DNA of 64,000 nt. Source: Euzebya tangerina. Lineage in GTDB: Bacteria > Actinomycetota > Nitriliruptoria > Euzebyales > Euzebyaceae. Every line of letters starts with the position of its first letter. The stretch's first letter is position 1. Shown here in pieces: positions 41,323-49,600 of this stretch. The position numbers were made by a program, and so were the translations under genes. The stretch is from the NCBI RefSeq assembly GCF_003074135.1, contig NZ_PPDK01000001.1:1178001-1242000 (forward strand). Reading direction: 5' to 3'. The notes under the pieces were generated by a model. That model was given only the letters and a program-made list of their open reading frames with translations, made no database searches and was not told the DNA's origin.

Positions 41323-41988
41323 ATGGCCGCGATCCTGCTGCTGGTCCTCATCTCGCTGCGCATCCCGATCCCGGCCTACGTGGCGCTGCCCGGGCCGGCC
41401 TTCCCGCTCGCGGATGCAATCGAGATCGACGGGGTCGAGCCGATCGCCGGCGACTTCCTGTTCCTCACCGTCCAGTTGGACGACGCTCGCCTCGTGGACG
41501 TGGTCACGACGGTCGTGGCGCCGGAGGAGGACTTGGTCTCCCGCGCCTCGGTCCTGCAGGGGGAGTCCGAGGAGGACTTCATCGACCGGCAGTTGGCGCT
41601 CTTCGAGGAGGCAGAGGAGCAGGCCGTCACGATGGGTCTGGCGCTGGCCGGGAGCGAGCTGACGGCCGCGGACGTCACGGTCGACACCGAGGGCGTGGGT
41701 GGCCCCTCCGCCGGCCTGCTCACCGCTCTTGCTGTGGCGGACCTGGCCTCGCCGCTGGATGTGGCGGCCGGCCGCGTGATCGCCGGCTCGGGCACCCTTG
41801 AAGCCGACGGCTCGGTCGGCGTGGTCGGTGGGATCGAGGACAAGGTGCGGGCTGCGGTTGATGCTGGCGCATCGGTGTTCCTCGTCGCAGACGACTTGGC
41901 CGAGGCCGCCCGTGCGGCTGACCCGGACCTGACCGTCATTGGTGTGACGAGCGTCGAGGAAGCCTTCGACGCTCTGCTCGGCGGATGA
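41323..41988 (+). CDS. Membrane-anchored S16 (Lon-like) serine protease without PDZ domain
   Basis: 221 residues from ATG 41323, with GGAGG 10 nt upstream. One N-terminal helix (ILLLVLISL), then VALPGPAFPLADAIEIDGV as in YlbL-type proteins. The S16 catalytic Ser is S129 in GVGGPSAGLLTALAV and the Lys K174 in GVVGGIEDKVRAAVDAG, after VIAGSGTLEADGSVG. Standard YlbL proteins are about 340 residues with a PDZ domain between the N-terminal region and the catalytic part; here only about 45 residues lie in that place, so PDZ is missing. Extracytoplasmic protease, substrate unknown. Confidence 0.88.
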   Translation: MAAILLLVLISLRIPIPAYVALPGPAFPLADAIEIDGVEPIAGDFLFLTVQLDDARLVDVVTTVVAPEEDLVSRASVLQGESEEDFIDRQLALFEEAEEQAVTMGLALAGSELTAADVTVDTEGVGGPSAGLLTALAVADLASPLDVAAGRVIAGSGTLEADGSVGVVGGIEDKVRAAVDAGASVFLVADDLAEAARAADPDLTVIGVTSVEEAFDALLGG

Positions 41989-42015
41989 TTCTTGGAGGTA
42001 ATCGGACGAGAAATC

Positions 42016-42044
42016 CGGTCGGCCTTTAAAGAAGGCCCTGACCG
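42016..42044. terminator. Bidirectional hairpin between convergent genes
   Basis: CGGTC-GGCCTT (42016-42026) pairs with AAGGCC-CT-GACCG (42032-42044), an 11-bp stem with a 2-nt bulge and loop TAAAG. It lies between the S16 protease stop and the stop of the GNAT gene and can serve both. Confidence 0.6.
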
Positions 42045-42073
42045 CGGCGACCTGCCCTAGAGGGAACGGGCGC

Positions 42074-42646
42074 TCAGCGAGGATCGTTCCGCACCAGTCC
42101 GAAGACCAGGGTGTCCCGGTGGCCGTCGCCAACCTCGGCCTTCTCGCCACGAAGCGTGCCCTCGTGCCGCATACCAGCCTTCTCGGCCGTCCGACGTGAC
42201 GCGTGGTTGTCGCTGTCGCACAGCCAGGACAGGCGGTGCCACGGCCACTCGTCGAACCCCCACTCGAGAAGCGTTCTGAGCACACCCGTTCCCAGCCCGG
42301 CGCCGGCCGCGTCGGCCCGGATCCACATGCCGATCTCGGCCACCTTGTGGTCCATCGGCTTGCCGCGAAGGTGATAGCCGGTGCCACCGAGAAGCCGTGA
42401 CTCATCGGGTGTCCAGATACCGAGCACGAAGTCGGTGTTGCGCAAGTAGTCCGCGCGAAAGCTGCGCGATAGGCCCTCGGACTCCTCGACCGACTGGTCC
42501 TTCGACGCCCAGGACATCCACGGCGCCAGGTGCTCGTAGGAGCTCGTGACGGCATCTGCCAGCGCCTCGCCATCTCCAGGCCGGTACCCGCGGAGTACGA
42601 ACCCGTCGGCCTCGAACCGTTCCGGCGCGAAGAAGGTGTCCATCAC
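42074..42646 (-). CDS. GNAT acetyltransferase (RimJ/RimL type)
   Basis: 190 residues (189 from the second Met). FVLRGYRPGDGEALADAV at the start, GMWIRADAAGAGLGTGVLRTL as the acetyl-CoA loop (Q/RxxGxG/A variant), and SDNHASRRTAEKAGMRHEGTL at the C-terminus, as in RimJ/RimL N-alpha-acetyltransferases acting on ribosomal proteins or small molecules. The start lies 19 nt from a DosR-like box shared with the divergent DoxX operon. Confidence 0.9.
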   Translation of the reverse strand: MMDTFFAPERFEADGFVLRGYRPGDGEALADAVTSSYEHLAPWMSWASKDQSVEESEGLSRSFRADYLRNTDFVLGIWTPDESRLLGGTGYHLRGKPMDHKVAEIGMWIRADAAGAGLGTGVLRTLLEWGFDEWPWHRLSWLCDSDNHASRRTAEKAGMRHEGTLRGEKAEVGDGHRDTLVFGLVRNDPR

Positions 42647-42664
42647 CTCAGGCTACGCCGGTCG

Positions 42665-42684
42665 TTCGGGACCAAGGTCCCGAT
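42665..42684. promoter_or_regulatory. DosR/DevR box-like palindrome
   Basis: TTCGGGACCAAGGTCCCGAT fits the mycobacterial DosR consensus TTSGGGACTWWAGTCCCSAA at nearly all constrained positions and is a near-perfect dyad. It lies 101 nt upstream of the DoxX-oxidase operon. A DosR-like regulator is encoded 7 kb away. Confidence 0.75.
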
Positions 42685-42784
42685 GAGCCTGGGCGGTTCG
42701 ACCTGGGCGGATCCGGCCGCGAAACCAACACTGCGGGTGGTTCGGGTACCCGGGCCATGACAACAAGGAGGCAGGTGGTCCGCA

Positions 42785-43336
42785 GTGAGCACACTCAGCG
42801 AGTCAGTCGACACAGGTCGGCACGATGATCTGCGAATCGAGGTGACCCGCTCTCGGATCGCCGATCGATTACTGGCCGTCCTGCGGATCTCCATCGGATG
42901 GGTCTTCCTCTGGGCCTTCCTGGACAAGACCTTCGGCCTGGGCTTCGCGACCGCCAGCGAGGACGCCTGGATCAACGGCGGGTCACCGACCTTCGGCTAC
43001 CTGAACTTCGCGACCGAGGGCAAGACCTTCCACGAGTTCTTCTCCGGCTTGACGGGGACCGCATCTGACTGGCTGTTCATGATCGGCCTGCTCGGCATCG
43101 GCGTCGCGCTGATCCTCGGCATCGGCATGCGGATCGCGGCGGCCAGCGGTGCCCTGCTGCTGACCCTCATGTGGCTGGCTGCCCTGCCCCTCGAGAACAA
43201 CCCGTTCTTCGACGACCACCTGGCGTATGCCCTGGTGCTGATCCTGGTGGCGGTTGCTGACGCGGGCGACACCTGGGGACTGGGGCGAACGTGGTCGCGG
43301 ACCTCACTGGTCCAGCGCTACCCCATCCTGCGCTGA
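42785..43336 (+). CDS. DoxX-family membrane protein
   Basis: 183 residues from GTG 42785, with AAGGAGG upstream (42769). Four hydrophobic helices; LLAVLRISIGWVFLWAFLDK is the DoxX entry motif and the loop after it (NGGSPTFGYLNF) is longer than in minimal DoxX. DoxX relatives act with sulfur- or thiosulfate-quinone oxidation or in thiol stress complexes. First gene of a five-gene operon (DoxX, PPOX, multicopper oxidase, LVIVD lipoprotein, D-LDH) preceded by a DosR-like box. Confidence 0.85.
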   Translation: MSTLSESVDTGRHDDLRIEVTRSRIADRLLAVLRISIGWVFLWAFLDKTFGLGFATASEDAWINGGSPTFGYLNFATEGKTFHEFFSGLTGTASDWLFMIGLLGIGVALILGIGMRIAAASGALLLTLMWLAALPLENNPFFDDHLAYALVLILVAVADAGDTWGLGRTWSRTSLVQRYPILR

Positions 43337-43351
43337 CAGGGGCGACGACCG

Positions 43352-43930
43352 ATGTCCAGCTTGTCGCCCTCTCGCATCACCGAGCTCAGCCCCCGCGAGT
43401 GCTGGGAGAACCTGCGGCAAGCCCAACACGGCATCGGTCGGCTGGCCTTCATTGACCCGGCCAAGCCACCTGGCAGCGCCCCCGAACTCCTGCCCGTCAA
43501 CTTCATCCTCAACGGGCCGGAGGTGATCATGCGCACGGGCGGCGGGCTGATCAACGCCGCGGCCCGATCCGAGGTCGCCGGCACCTTCGAGATCGACTCC
43601 CTCCGGGTGTCCTCGACCGCCGCGCACGACATTGGCTGGAGCGTCGTCGTCCACGGCCGCCTCAATCGGGTCACCGACGCGATGGTTCGCCGCTACCTGG
43701 AACTCGGTCGCCTCGCACCGAGCGCCGGCGGGTTCAAGCCCAACTTCGTCCGTCTGGAGATCGAGAGCATCAGCGGTCGCAAGATCTGGCCCCTTGCGCT
43801 CGACGCAGCGGGAGCGCCACCCGGGCCAGCCACCGACGACCCCGCGACCCACGAGCCGGTCACCGACGGATCAGTCACCGACCTGCCACGCACCGAAGAC
43901 CCGATGCCCGACCAGAAGGACAGCGCCTGA
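43352..43930 (+). CDS. PPOX-type split-barrel flavoprotein
   Basis: 192 residues, 15 nt after the DoxX stop. RECWENLRQAQHGIGRLAFID then LLPVNFILNGPEVIMRTGGG and SWSVVVHGRLNRV are the FMN- or F420-binding split-barrel motifs of the pyridoxamine 5'-phosphate oxidase-like family. The last 40 residues are a Pro/Asp/Thr-rich tail with TDxPxTxEP rhythm. Stop and next start overlap in TGATG. A related protein lies at 49090-49491, so the regulon holds two of them. Confidence 0.87.
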   Translation: MSSLSPSRITELSPRECWENLRQAQHGIGRLAFIDPAKPPGSAPELLPVNFILNGPEVIMRTGGGLINAAARSEVAGTFEIDSLRVSSTAAHDIGWSVVVHGRLNRVTDAMVRRYLELGRLAPSAGGFKPNFVRLEIESISGRKIWPLALDAAGAPPGPATDDPATHEPVTDGSVTDLPRTEDPMPDQKDSA

Positions 43931-45549
43931 TGAGTCAACAGCTATCCACCCGTTCGCCCCTCGCCATCCTGCTGACGATGGTGTCCCTCGTGAGCATCCT
44001 GCTCGCCGGGCTGGCCTACGACCGGGCGTACTCCGGCGCTTCGGTCGGCACGGGCGGTGACACCGAACTCGTTGGTGAGGCCGACCTGCCGACCCCCACC
44101 GTCGACGTGGAGCTCTCCGAGTTCGCCTTCACCCCCGAACCCATAACGATCGCACCGGAGGGGGTGCTCCAGGTCAGCAACGTGGGGAGTGCCGAGCACA
44201 ACCTGAAGATCGAGGGCATGGAGGAGGCCTACGCCACCGCTGATCTGACCGCGGGCGACGTGGAGGCGCTGTCCCTCGGCGGTCTGGAGCCCGGCGAGTA
44301 CCCGATCTACTGCACGATCGCGGGGCACGCCGAGGCCGGCATGACCGGGACCCTGGTCGTCGACGCCAACGCCCCCGTCGACGTGGCGGAGGCTGATGGC
44401 GACACCGCGGGCGAGGGCGAGGCCGGCGGCGGCGAGGTGGAGGGGGACTCCCTCACGGGCATGGAGCGCGCCGAGTGGCTGCGGGCCAACTACGAGGCCA
44501 GCGTCAGCCAGTTCCCCGCCGAGACCGAGGCCATGGGCAACCAGCGGATGGAGCCCGAGATCCTCTCCGATGGCACCAAGGTCTTCGAGCTGACCATCGA
44601 CGAGACCCAGTGGGAGGTGGCCCCCGGCGAGTTCGTCGAGGCGGTCGCCTACAACGGGCAGGTCCCGGGGCCCTGGATCCACACCGAGGTCGGTGATCGC
44701 ATCACGATTCGCGTCATCAACGAGCTCGACAGCGAGGGCACCACCCTGCACCCGCACGGCATCTTCCGGCACCCCTTCGAGGTCGACGGGGTCGGGATGA
44801 TCTCGATGGACCCGATCATGCCGGGGGAGACCTGGGAGCAGACCTTCGTGACCCAGGAGACCTCCGTCGGCATGTACCACGGCCACGACAACGGGGTGCA
44901 CCAGGTCATCAACGGTGCCTTCGGTGCGTTCACGGTCGGGCAGGTCCCGCTCCCACCACAGGCTGACAACGTCGTCGCCGAGGACGTGATGATCCTGAAC
45001 GACGCAGGTGAGATCGGCCTGACGCTGAACGCCAAGTCGTTCCCGGCCACGCAGCCCTACGTGCTGACGGAGGGCGAGCAGATGATCCTCCACTACTACA
45101 ACGAGGGTCTGACTCCCCACCCGATGCACCTGCACAACAACGCGCAGATGGTGATCGCGAAGGACGGCTACCCGCTGGCCTCACCGATCGTGATGGACAC
45201 CGTGAACGTCGCTCCGGGTGAGCGGTACACGGTCGTGATCTTCGCCGAGGCACCGGGGACGTGGGTCTATCACTGCCACATCCTGAGCCACGTCGAACGT
45301 GATGATGGCAGCGTCTTCGGCATGTTCACCGCGCTCATCGTCGAGCCGAGTGATGACCCGGACGTCAACAGCGACCTGGACCGCGACCTCGGCCGGGACC
45401 AGATCCCGGTCTTCCCGGGTCAGTCGGCGGTCCAGTCAGACCAGACCGGCCAGACCGAGCAGCCAGACCAGGCTGATCAGACCGAGCAGCCAGACCAGGC
45501 CGATCAGGCCGAGTCGCCGCCGCAGGAGCCGGCGGACGACGCCGTCTGA
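43930..45549 (+). CDS. Multicopper oxidase with N-terminal plastocyanin-like domain
   Basis: 539 residues with an N-terminal membrane anchor (LAILLTMVSLVSILLAGLAY). Residues 57-146 form a cupredoxin with the full blue-copper set H90, C128, H133, M138. After an acidic linker, two further cupredoxin domains carry all four oxidase motifs: HPHG (274-277), HGH (317-319), HPMHLH (397-402), and HCHILSH (448-454). This is a two-domain laccase-like oxidase fused to its own plastocyanin-like electron carrier; nitrite reductase-like activity cannot be excluded. The C-terminus is a Gln/Asp/Pro repeat tail (TEQPDQADQ twice). Extracytoplasmic. Confidence 0.9.
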   Translation: MSQQLSTRSPLAILLTMVSLVSILLAGLAYDRAYSGASVGTGGDTELVGEADLPTPTVDVELSEFAFTPEPITIAPEGVLQVSNVGSAEHNLKIEGMEEAYATADLTAGDVEALSLGGLEPGEYPIYCTIAGHAEAGMTGTLVVDANAPVDVAEADGDTAGEGEAGGGEVEGDSLTGMERAEWLRANYEASVSQFPAETEAMGNQRMEPEILSDGTKVFELTIDETQWEVAPGEFVEAVAYNGQVPGPWIHTEVGDRITIRVINELDSEGTTLHPHGIFRHPFEVDGVGMISMDPIMPGETWEQTFVTQETSVGMYHGHDNGVHQVINGAFGAFTVGQVPLPPQADNVVAEDVMILNDAGEIGLTLNAKSFPATQPYVLTEGEQMILHYYNEGLTPHPMHLHNNAQMVIAKDGYPLASPIVMDTVNVAPGERYTVVIFAEAPGTWVYHCHILSHVERDDGSVFGMFTALIVEPSDDPDVNSDLDRDLGRDQIPVFPGQSAVQSDQTGQTEQPDQADQTEQPDQADQAESPPQEPADDAV

Positions 45550-45550
45550 G

Positions 45551-46762
45551 GTGACCACTCGCAACGTCCTCCCACTCGTCGCGCTGATCGTGGCGCTGTT
45601 GGCGACCGGCTGTGCGACCCGCGCGACGGCCGTGGGCAGGGGCGGTCTCGCACCGCCAGCTGCTGCTGAGCCGGCTGCCGAGAGGCCTGCCCTGATCGCG
45701 GAGACCGAGGTCCTACCCGAGCCTCAGGGTGTGTTCGGCGCAGCGCCGGGCAACCGCATGGTGCTGCAGACGGCCGAGGGTACGTGGGCGCTGGCCGACA
45801 CCTCGGTCTCAGCTGCGGGCACCACCGACCTCCAACTGCGCACGGCGGAGGCGGAGCCAGCCGCACGCTGGACCTGTGGCAGCGGCACCGACCAGGCCAC
45901 GCAGCTGGATGGCACATCGATCCTGGCCATCGCGACGCCGGAGGGACGCTGTGAGGTCATCGACCCCGCGGGTGCTCAGCTGACCATCGGCGGGGCGACC
46001 GGCCCGACGGTCCTCCTGATCGACATCGCCCAACCGCTCGAGCCCCGGTTGGTCGGCGCTGTCCGGACCGCGTCCGACGGAGTCACGCTGGCCGCTGACG
46101 CGGCCGCGTCGGTCCTGTACCTCGCCGACCGGATGCCCGACAGCCACCAGGGTGTCCTCCGCATGATCGACGTGACCGACCCATCCAGCCCGACCCAGAT
46201 CGGCCGGATCCCACTGGCCCACGGTGCTGAGCTCAAAGGTCTCGAGATCGACCAGGCCGACCAGCGCCTCTACGTGGCGGCGACGACCTATGTCCACGTC
46301 TTCGACATCAGCCAGCCGGCTGCACCGGCCCTGCTCGGCCGTCTCTACGACTCCATGGTGCGCAACTACGACCGCATCTCGGTCAACCGCATCTCCGACC
46401 CCCAGTTCGGGTATCGCACCTTCCTGACCGTCCGAGCTCGCCTGGGCGGCGGTCAGTCCTGTGAGACCGGCTTCGCCTACGTGTACGACATCACCGGCGA
46501 CCTGGTCGAGCGACCGTTGATGATCGCCGACTCCGAGGTGCCGCGACTGGCGGAGCACGGGCGGCCCGATCCCGCCGACCCGGTGATCGGGGAGTGTCCA
46601 GAGCTGCAGGTCCGACTGAACGGCACCACCTTCCGCATGGAGCTGTCCTGGGTGGTTGAGCACCACGATGAGTGGACACCACTGCGGCGGGATCACTTCC
46701 CGTACAACATCACGTCCGTGTTCCAGGAGCAGGCCGACTACTGCATCCTGGTGCCGGCCTGA
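45551..46762 (+). CDS. LVIVD-repeat beta-propeller lipoprotein
   Basis: 403 residues from GTG 45551, 1 nt after the oxidase stop. Lipobox LLATGC (Cys20) predicts anchoring at the outer face. Repeats with DVTDPSSPTQIGRIPLAHGA and VFDISQPAAPALLGRLY are LVIVD propeller blades; the ending VEHHDEWTPLRRDHFPYNIT is not shared by other families I know. Partner of the adjacent multicopper oxidase by position. Confidence 0.82.
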   Translation: MTTRNVLPLVALIVALLATGCATRATAVGRGGLAPPAAAEPAAERPALIAETEVLPEPQGVFGAAPGNRMVLQTAEGTWALADTSVSAAGTTDLQLRTAEAEPAARWTCGSGTDQATQLDGTSILAIATPEGRCEVIDPAGAQLTIGGATGPTVLLIDIAQPLEPRLVGAVRTASDGVTLAADAAASVLYLADRMPDSHQGVLRMIDVTDPSSPTQIGRIPLAHGAELKGLEIDQADQRLYVAATTYVHVFDISQPAAPALLGRLYDSMVRNYDRISVNRISDPQFGYRTFLTVRARLGGGQSCETGFAYVYDITGDLVERPLMIADSEVPRLAEHGRPDPADPVIGECPELQVRLNGTTFRMELSWVVEHHDEWTPLRRDHFPYNITSVFQEQADYCILVPA

Positions 46763-46789
46763 CCCCCGCCGCAACACCCGGAGGCCCCT

Positions 46790-47785
46790 GTGCGCATCGC
46801 CGTCTTCTCGACCAAGCCCTACGACGAGAAGGGACTGTCCGAGGCTGCCTCGGACAGCGGTCACGACCTGACGTACTTCGAGGCCCGGCTGACCGCCGCG
46901 ACCGCAACCCTCGCCGCCGACCACGACGCCGTCTGCGCCTTCGTCAACGACGAGCTGGACCGAGCCTGCCTGTCCACCCTGCGGGACCTCGGTGTCCAGC
47001 TGGTCCTGATGCGCTGCGCGGGCTACAACCGCGTGGATCTCGCCGCAGCTGACGAGTTCGGCTTGACCGTCGCCCGGGTCCCCGCCTACTCGCCGTATGC
47101 CGTCGCCGAGCACACCATCGCGTTGATGCTCGGCCTCAATCGGCGCCTGCACCGCGCCCACTCCCGCGTGCGGAATCAGGACTTCTCGTTGGACGGCCTG
47201 CAGGGCTTCGACATGCACGGCAAGACGATCGGGATCGTCGGCACCGGCACGATCGGCACCGTCTTCGCCCGACTGATGCGTGGTTTCCACTGCGAGGTGC
47301 TGGCCTACGACCCCTACCCCAACGACGAGGTGGTCCGACTGCGCGGTACCTACGTCGAGCTGGACGAGTTGTTCGAGCGGTCGAAGGTCATCTCGCTCCA
47401 CTGTCCCCTGACGCCCGACACCCACCACCTCGTCGACGAGCGCCGGCTGAAGCTGCTGCCCGAGGGCGCGCTCGTCGTCAACACCTCCCGCGGTGGCCTG
47501 ATCGACACCAAGGCCGCCATCGAGGCGCTCAAGTCGGGCGAGCTCGGGGGACTGGCACTGGATGTGTACGAGGAGGAGGCCGAGCTGTTCTTCGAGGATC
47601 GGTCCGAGCAGATCCTCACCGACGACGTGTTCGCGCGGCTGCTCTCCTTTCCGAACGTCCTGATCACCTCCCACCAGGCCTTCTTCACCAACGAGGCGCT
47701 GGCCAACATCGCCCAGACCACGATCGCCAACGCTGACGCCGTCGCCGCCGGTGAACCTCCCGAGGGTCTGGTCGAACCCGCCTAG
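46790..47785 (+). CDS. D-lactate dehydrogenase / D-2-hydroxyacid dehydrogenase
   Basis: 331 residues from GTG 46790 (CCGGAGG upstream). MRIAVFSTKPYDEK is the LdhA opening; GIVGTGTIGTVFARLMRGF binds NAD; catalytic Arg in VVNTSRGGLID, Glu in DVYEEEAELF, and His in ITSHQAFFT. The YEEE and YNRVDLAAA motifs match the fermentative D-LDH branch. It follows the LVIVD gene by 27 nt, so it probably shares the DosR-like promoter; lactate formation would fit oxygen limitation. Confidence 0.92.
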   Translation: MRIAVFSTKPYDEKGLSEAASDSGHDLTYFEARLTAATATLAADHDAVCAFVNDELDRACLSTLRDLGVQLVLMRCAGYNRVDLAAADEFGLTVARVPAYSPYAVAEHTIALMLGLNRRLHRAHSRVRNQDFSLDGLQGFDMHGKTIGIVGTGTIGTVFARLMRGFHCEVLAYDPYPNDEVVRLRGTYVELDELFERSKVISLHCPLTPDTHHLVDERRLKLLPEGALVVNTSRGGLIDTKAAIEALKSGELGGLALDVYEEEAELFFEDRSEQILTDDVFARLLSFPNVLITSHQAFFTNEALANIAQTTIANADAVAAGEPPEGLVEPA

Positions 47786-47908
47786 CAGACGCGCTGCTCG
47801 ACTGACCTCGCCGGGACCATCGGCCGTACCGGATCGGGACCTCGGGCCTGTCGGCGACCCGGCCGGCCAACCACACTGAGACCACGAACTCGGCGAGAGG
47901 TGTCAGCC

Positions 47909-49084
47909 ATGAAACGCGGTGTCTGCGCACGACGGACCATTGCCGGCCGTCCCTTCGCCCTGCAAGAGCGGCTGGTGCACAACACGCCACGACTGCTGCA
48001 GCAGGCGTCGGGCCGTGAGGTGCAGCCACCCGACGGCGACGGGTGGTTCCTGGTGGACCTGAGCGCCCATGTGGCGGGCAGCGTGAAGGAGCGGACCGTC
48101 CGCGTCCGCCTCGGGCAGGCGGCTCCCTACCCGCTCGGGTTGCGCATCCCACTGCGGTGGGTCGCCGCCGACGCGCAGGCGCTGTTCCCGACCTTCGAGG
48201 GCGCGATCGAGATCGAGGATGCCGACGTCAACCGGCTGACCGTGGCCCTGGTCGGCAGCTACGAGCCTCCTGGTGGACTGGTCGGCGCCGCACTTGACCG
48301 GACGGTGCTGGCCACGGCCGCCGAGGAGAGCGTCGAACGACTGCTCACCGGTCTGGTGCAGGAGCTCAGCGACACCGCCCAGGAGCCGGAGATCGACCCG
48401 ACCGTGGTCGAGCAGCTCTCCGTCGCCGATGTGATGACGCCGAACCCGTTCCTGCTTGACGCCTCCATGAGCCTGCGGACCGGCGCCAACCTGCTGCTGC
48501 AACAGCAGATCAGCGGAGCACCTGTGGTGGACCCCGAGGGGCACATCGTCGGCGTCCTGTCCGAGAGCGATCTGCTGGACAAGGTCGCGCCGATTCGCTA
48601 CGGCCTCACCCAGGACACGGTGAAGTCGTGGCGCAACCACGCCGCGACCACCGTCGGCATGGCCTGCAGTAGGCCGGCGCACACCACGCAGAGCTCCACG
48701 CCGCTCCGCGACGCAGCCAAGGTGATGGCGGCGAAGCGGATTCGCCGCCTCGTGGTCATGGAGGGCGGGGCACTGGTTGGCATCCTCACCAAGCGGGACG
48801 TCGTCAAGGCGCTGCTGCGTGCCGATGCCGAACTGGCTGCTGCCGTCGACGCGGTGCTCCACGACTCCCGCTTCAAGGGACTCCGCGGACAGGTGGCCGA
48901 CGGCGTCGTGCACGTGACCGGGGTGACCCATCGGCGTAGTCGGCTCGTGGAACTCGAGGAGCGCCTGGACACCATCGACGGGGTCATCGGCGTCATCACC
49001 AGCGACGTGGCCTCCAATCTCGACGACCTCGGCTCGGTGGGCCGGTCGGATCAGGAGTCGGACACGCCGGCTTCCATGCGCTGA
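47909..49084 (+). CDS. Protein with SRPBCC-like N-terminus, CBS pair and BON domain
   Basis: 391 residues from ATG 47909 (GAGAGG upstream; GTG 47900 also possible). Residues about 50-155 form a domain also seen in the protein at 51501-52022: compare FEGAIEIEDADVNRLTVALV, SYEPPGG with GTYQPPGG. CBS 1 is VADVMTPNPFLLDASMSL ... GVLSESDLLDKV, CBS 2 RDAAKVMAAKRIRRLVVM ... ILTKRDVVKALL, and a BON domain (GQVADGVVHVTGVTHRRSRL) follows. The Mycobacterium DosR regulon includes the CBS protein Hrp1, which supports membership of the hypoxia set. A weak box-like sequence lies at 47833. Confidence 0.85.
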   Translation: MKRGVCARRTIAGRPFALQERLVHNTPRLLQQASGREVQPPDGDGWFLVDLSAHVAGSVKERTVRVRLGQAAPYPLGLRIPLRWVAADAQALFPTFEGAIEIEDADVNRLTVALVGSYEPPGGLVGAALDRTVLATAAEESVERLLTGLVQELSDTAQEPEIDPTVVEQLSVADVMTPNPFLLDASMSLRTGANLLLQQQISGAPVVDPEGHIVGVLSESDLLDKVAPIRYGLTQDTVKSWRNHAATTVGMACSRPAHTTQSSTPLRDAAKVMAAKRIRRLVVMEGGALVGILTKRDVVKALLRADAELAAAVDAVLHDSRFKGLRGQVADGVVHVTGVTHRRSRLVELEERLDTIDGVIGVITSDVASNLDDLGSVGRSDQESDTPASMR

Positions 49085-49089
49085 GCTGT

Positions 49090-49491
49090 CTAGGCGGGAA
49101 GGAGTTCGCGCCCCGTCATCTCCGTTGGATCGATCCGGATGAACACCGGGCGGTCACGGCCGATCCACCCGCTGACGTTCACCGTCTCGAGGGTCGAGGC
49201 GCCCGAGGCGTCGGGCATCACGTCAGCGGTTCCGCGGAGCAGCACCGACCACGAGTGGTCCTGCGGACCCGTGTCGCCCGAGTCGATCTCGAAGGCGACC
49301 GACTGGCGTCTGGCAGCGCTGGCCAGCTTGGACCCCGCGCCCGTCCGGATGAGCACACCCTCCCCGTCCCAGTGGTAGTTGACGGGCAGGACCGTCAGTC
49401 GGGACTCGGCATCGGTGAAGGCCAGGCGACCGAGCGAGGTCTCGGAGAGGAAGCGGACACAAGCGTCGTGGTCCAGGTCCTGCCAGCTCAT
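49090..49491 (-). CDS. PPOX-type split-barrel flavoprotein (second copy)
   Basis: 133 residues. CVRFLSETSLGRLAFTDAES, VLPVNYHWDGEGVLIRTGAGSK, SWSVLLRGTADVM are the PPOX-like split-barrel motifs; compact form without tail. It is downstream of a DosR-like box (49573-49592), 81 nt upstream of its ATG. Related to 43352-43930 in the same predicted regulon. Such proteins bind FMN, heme or F420; the exact cofactor is unknown. Confidence 0.87.
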   Translation of the reverse strand: MSWQDLDHDACVRFLSETSLGRLAFTDAESRLTVLPVNYHWDGEGVLIRTGAGSKLASAARRQSVAFEIDSGDTGPQDHSWSVLLRGTADVMPDASGASTLETVNVSGWIGRDRPVFIRIDPTEMTGRELLPA

Positions 49492-49572
49492 GGTGTTCAG
49501 TCCTCTCAGAGATGCGTCGGCCCAGTCTCATGAGGGTGGGAGCCCTGTCTAAAGGCCAAGTGGCCGTGTTGG

Positions 49573-49592
49573 CTCGGGTCCAAGGTCCCGAA
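49573..49592. promoter_or_regulatory. DosR/DevR box-like palindrome
   Basis: CTCGGGTCCAAGGTCCCGAA, a 20-bp dyad with the DosR half-site GGGAC(C/T) on both strands. Upstream of the second PPOX gene and directly after the response regulator stop codon. Confidence 0.7.
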
Positions 49593-49600
49593 CAGACCCC

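Noticed and set aside
47833-47852. ATCGGGACCTCGGGCCTGTC as a fourth DosR box before the CBS/BON gene
   Set aside because: Left half fits, right half does not; kept only as a remark.
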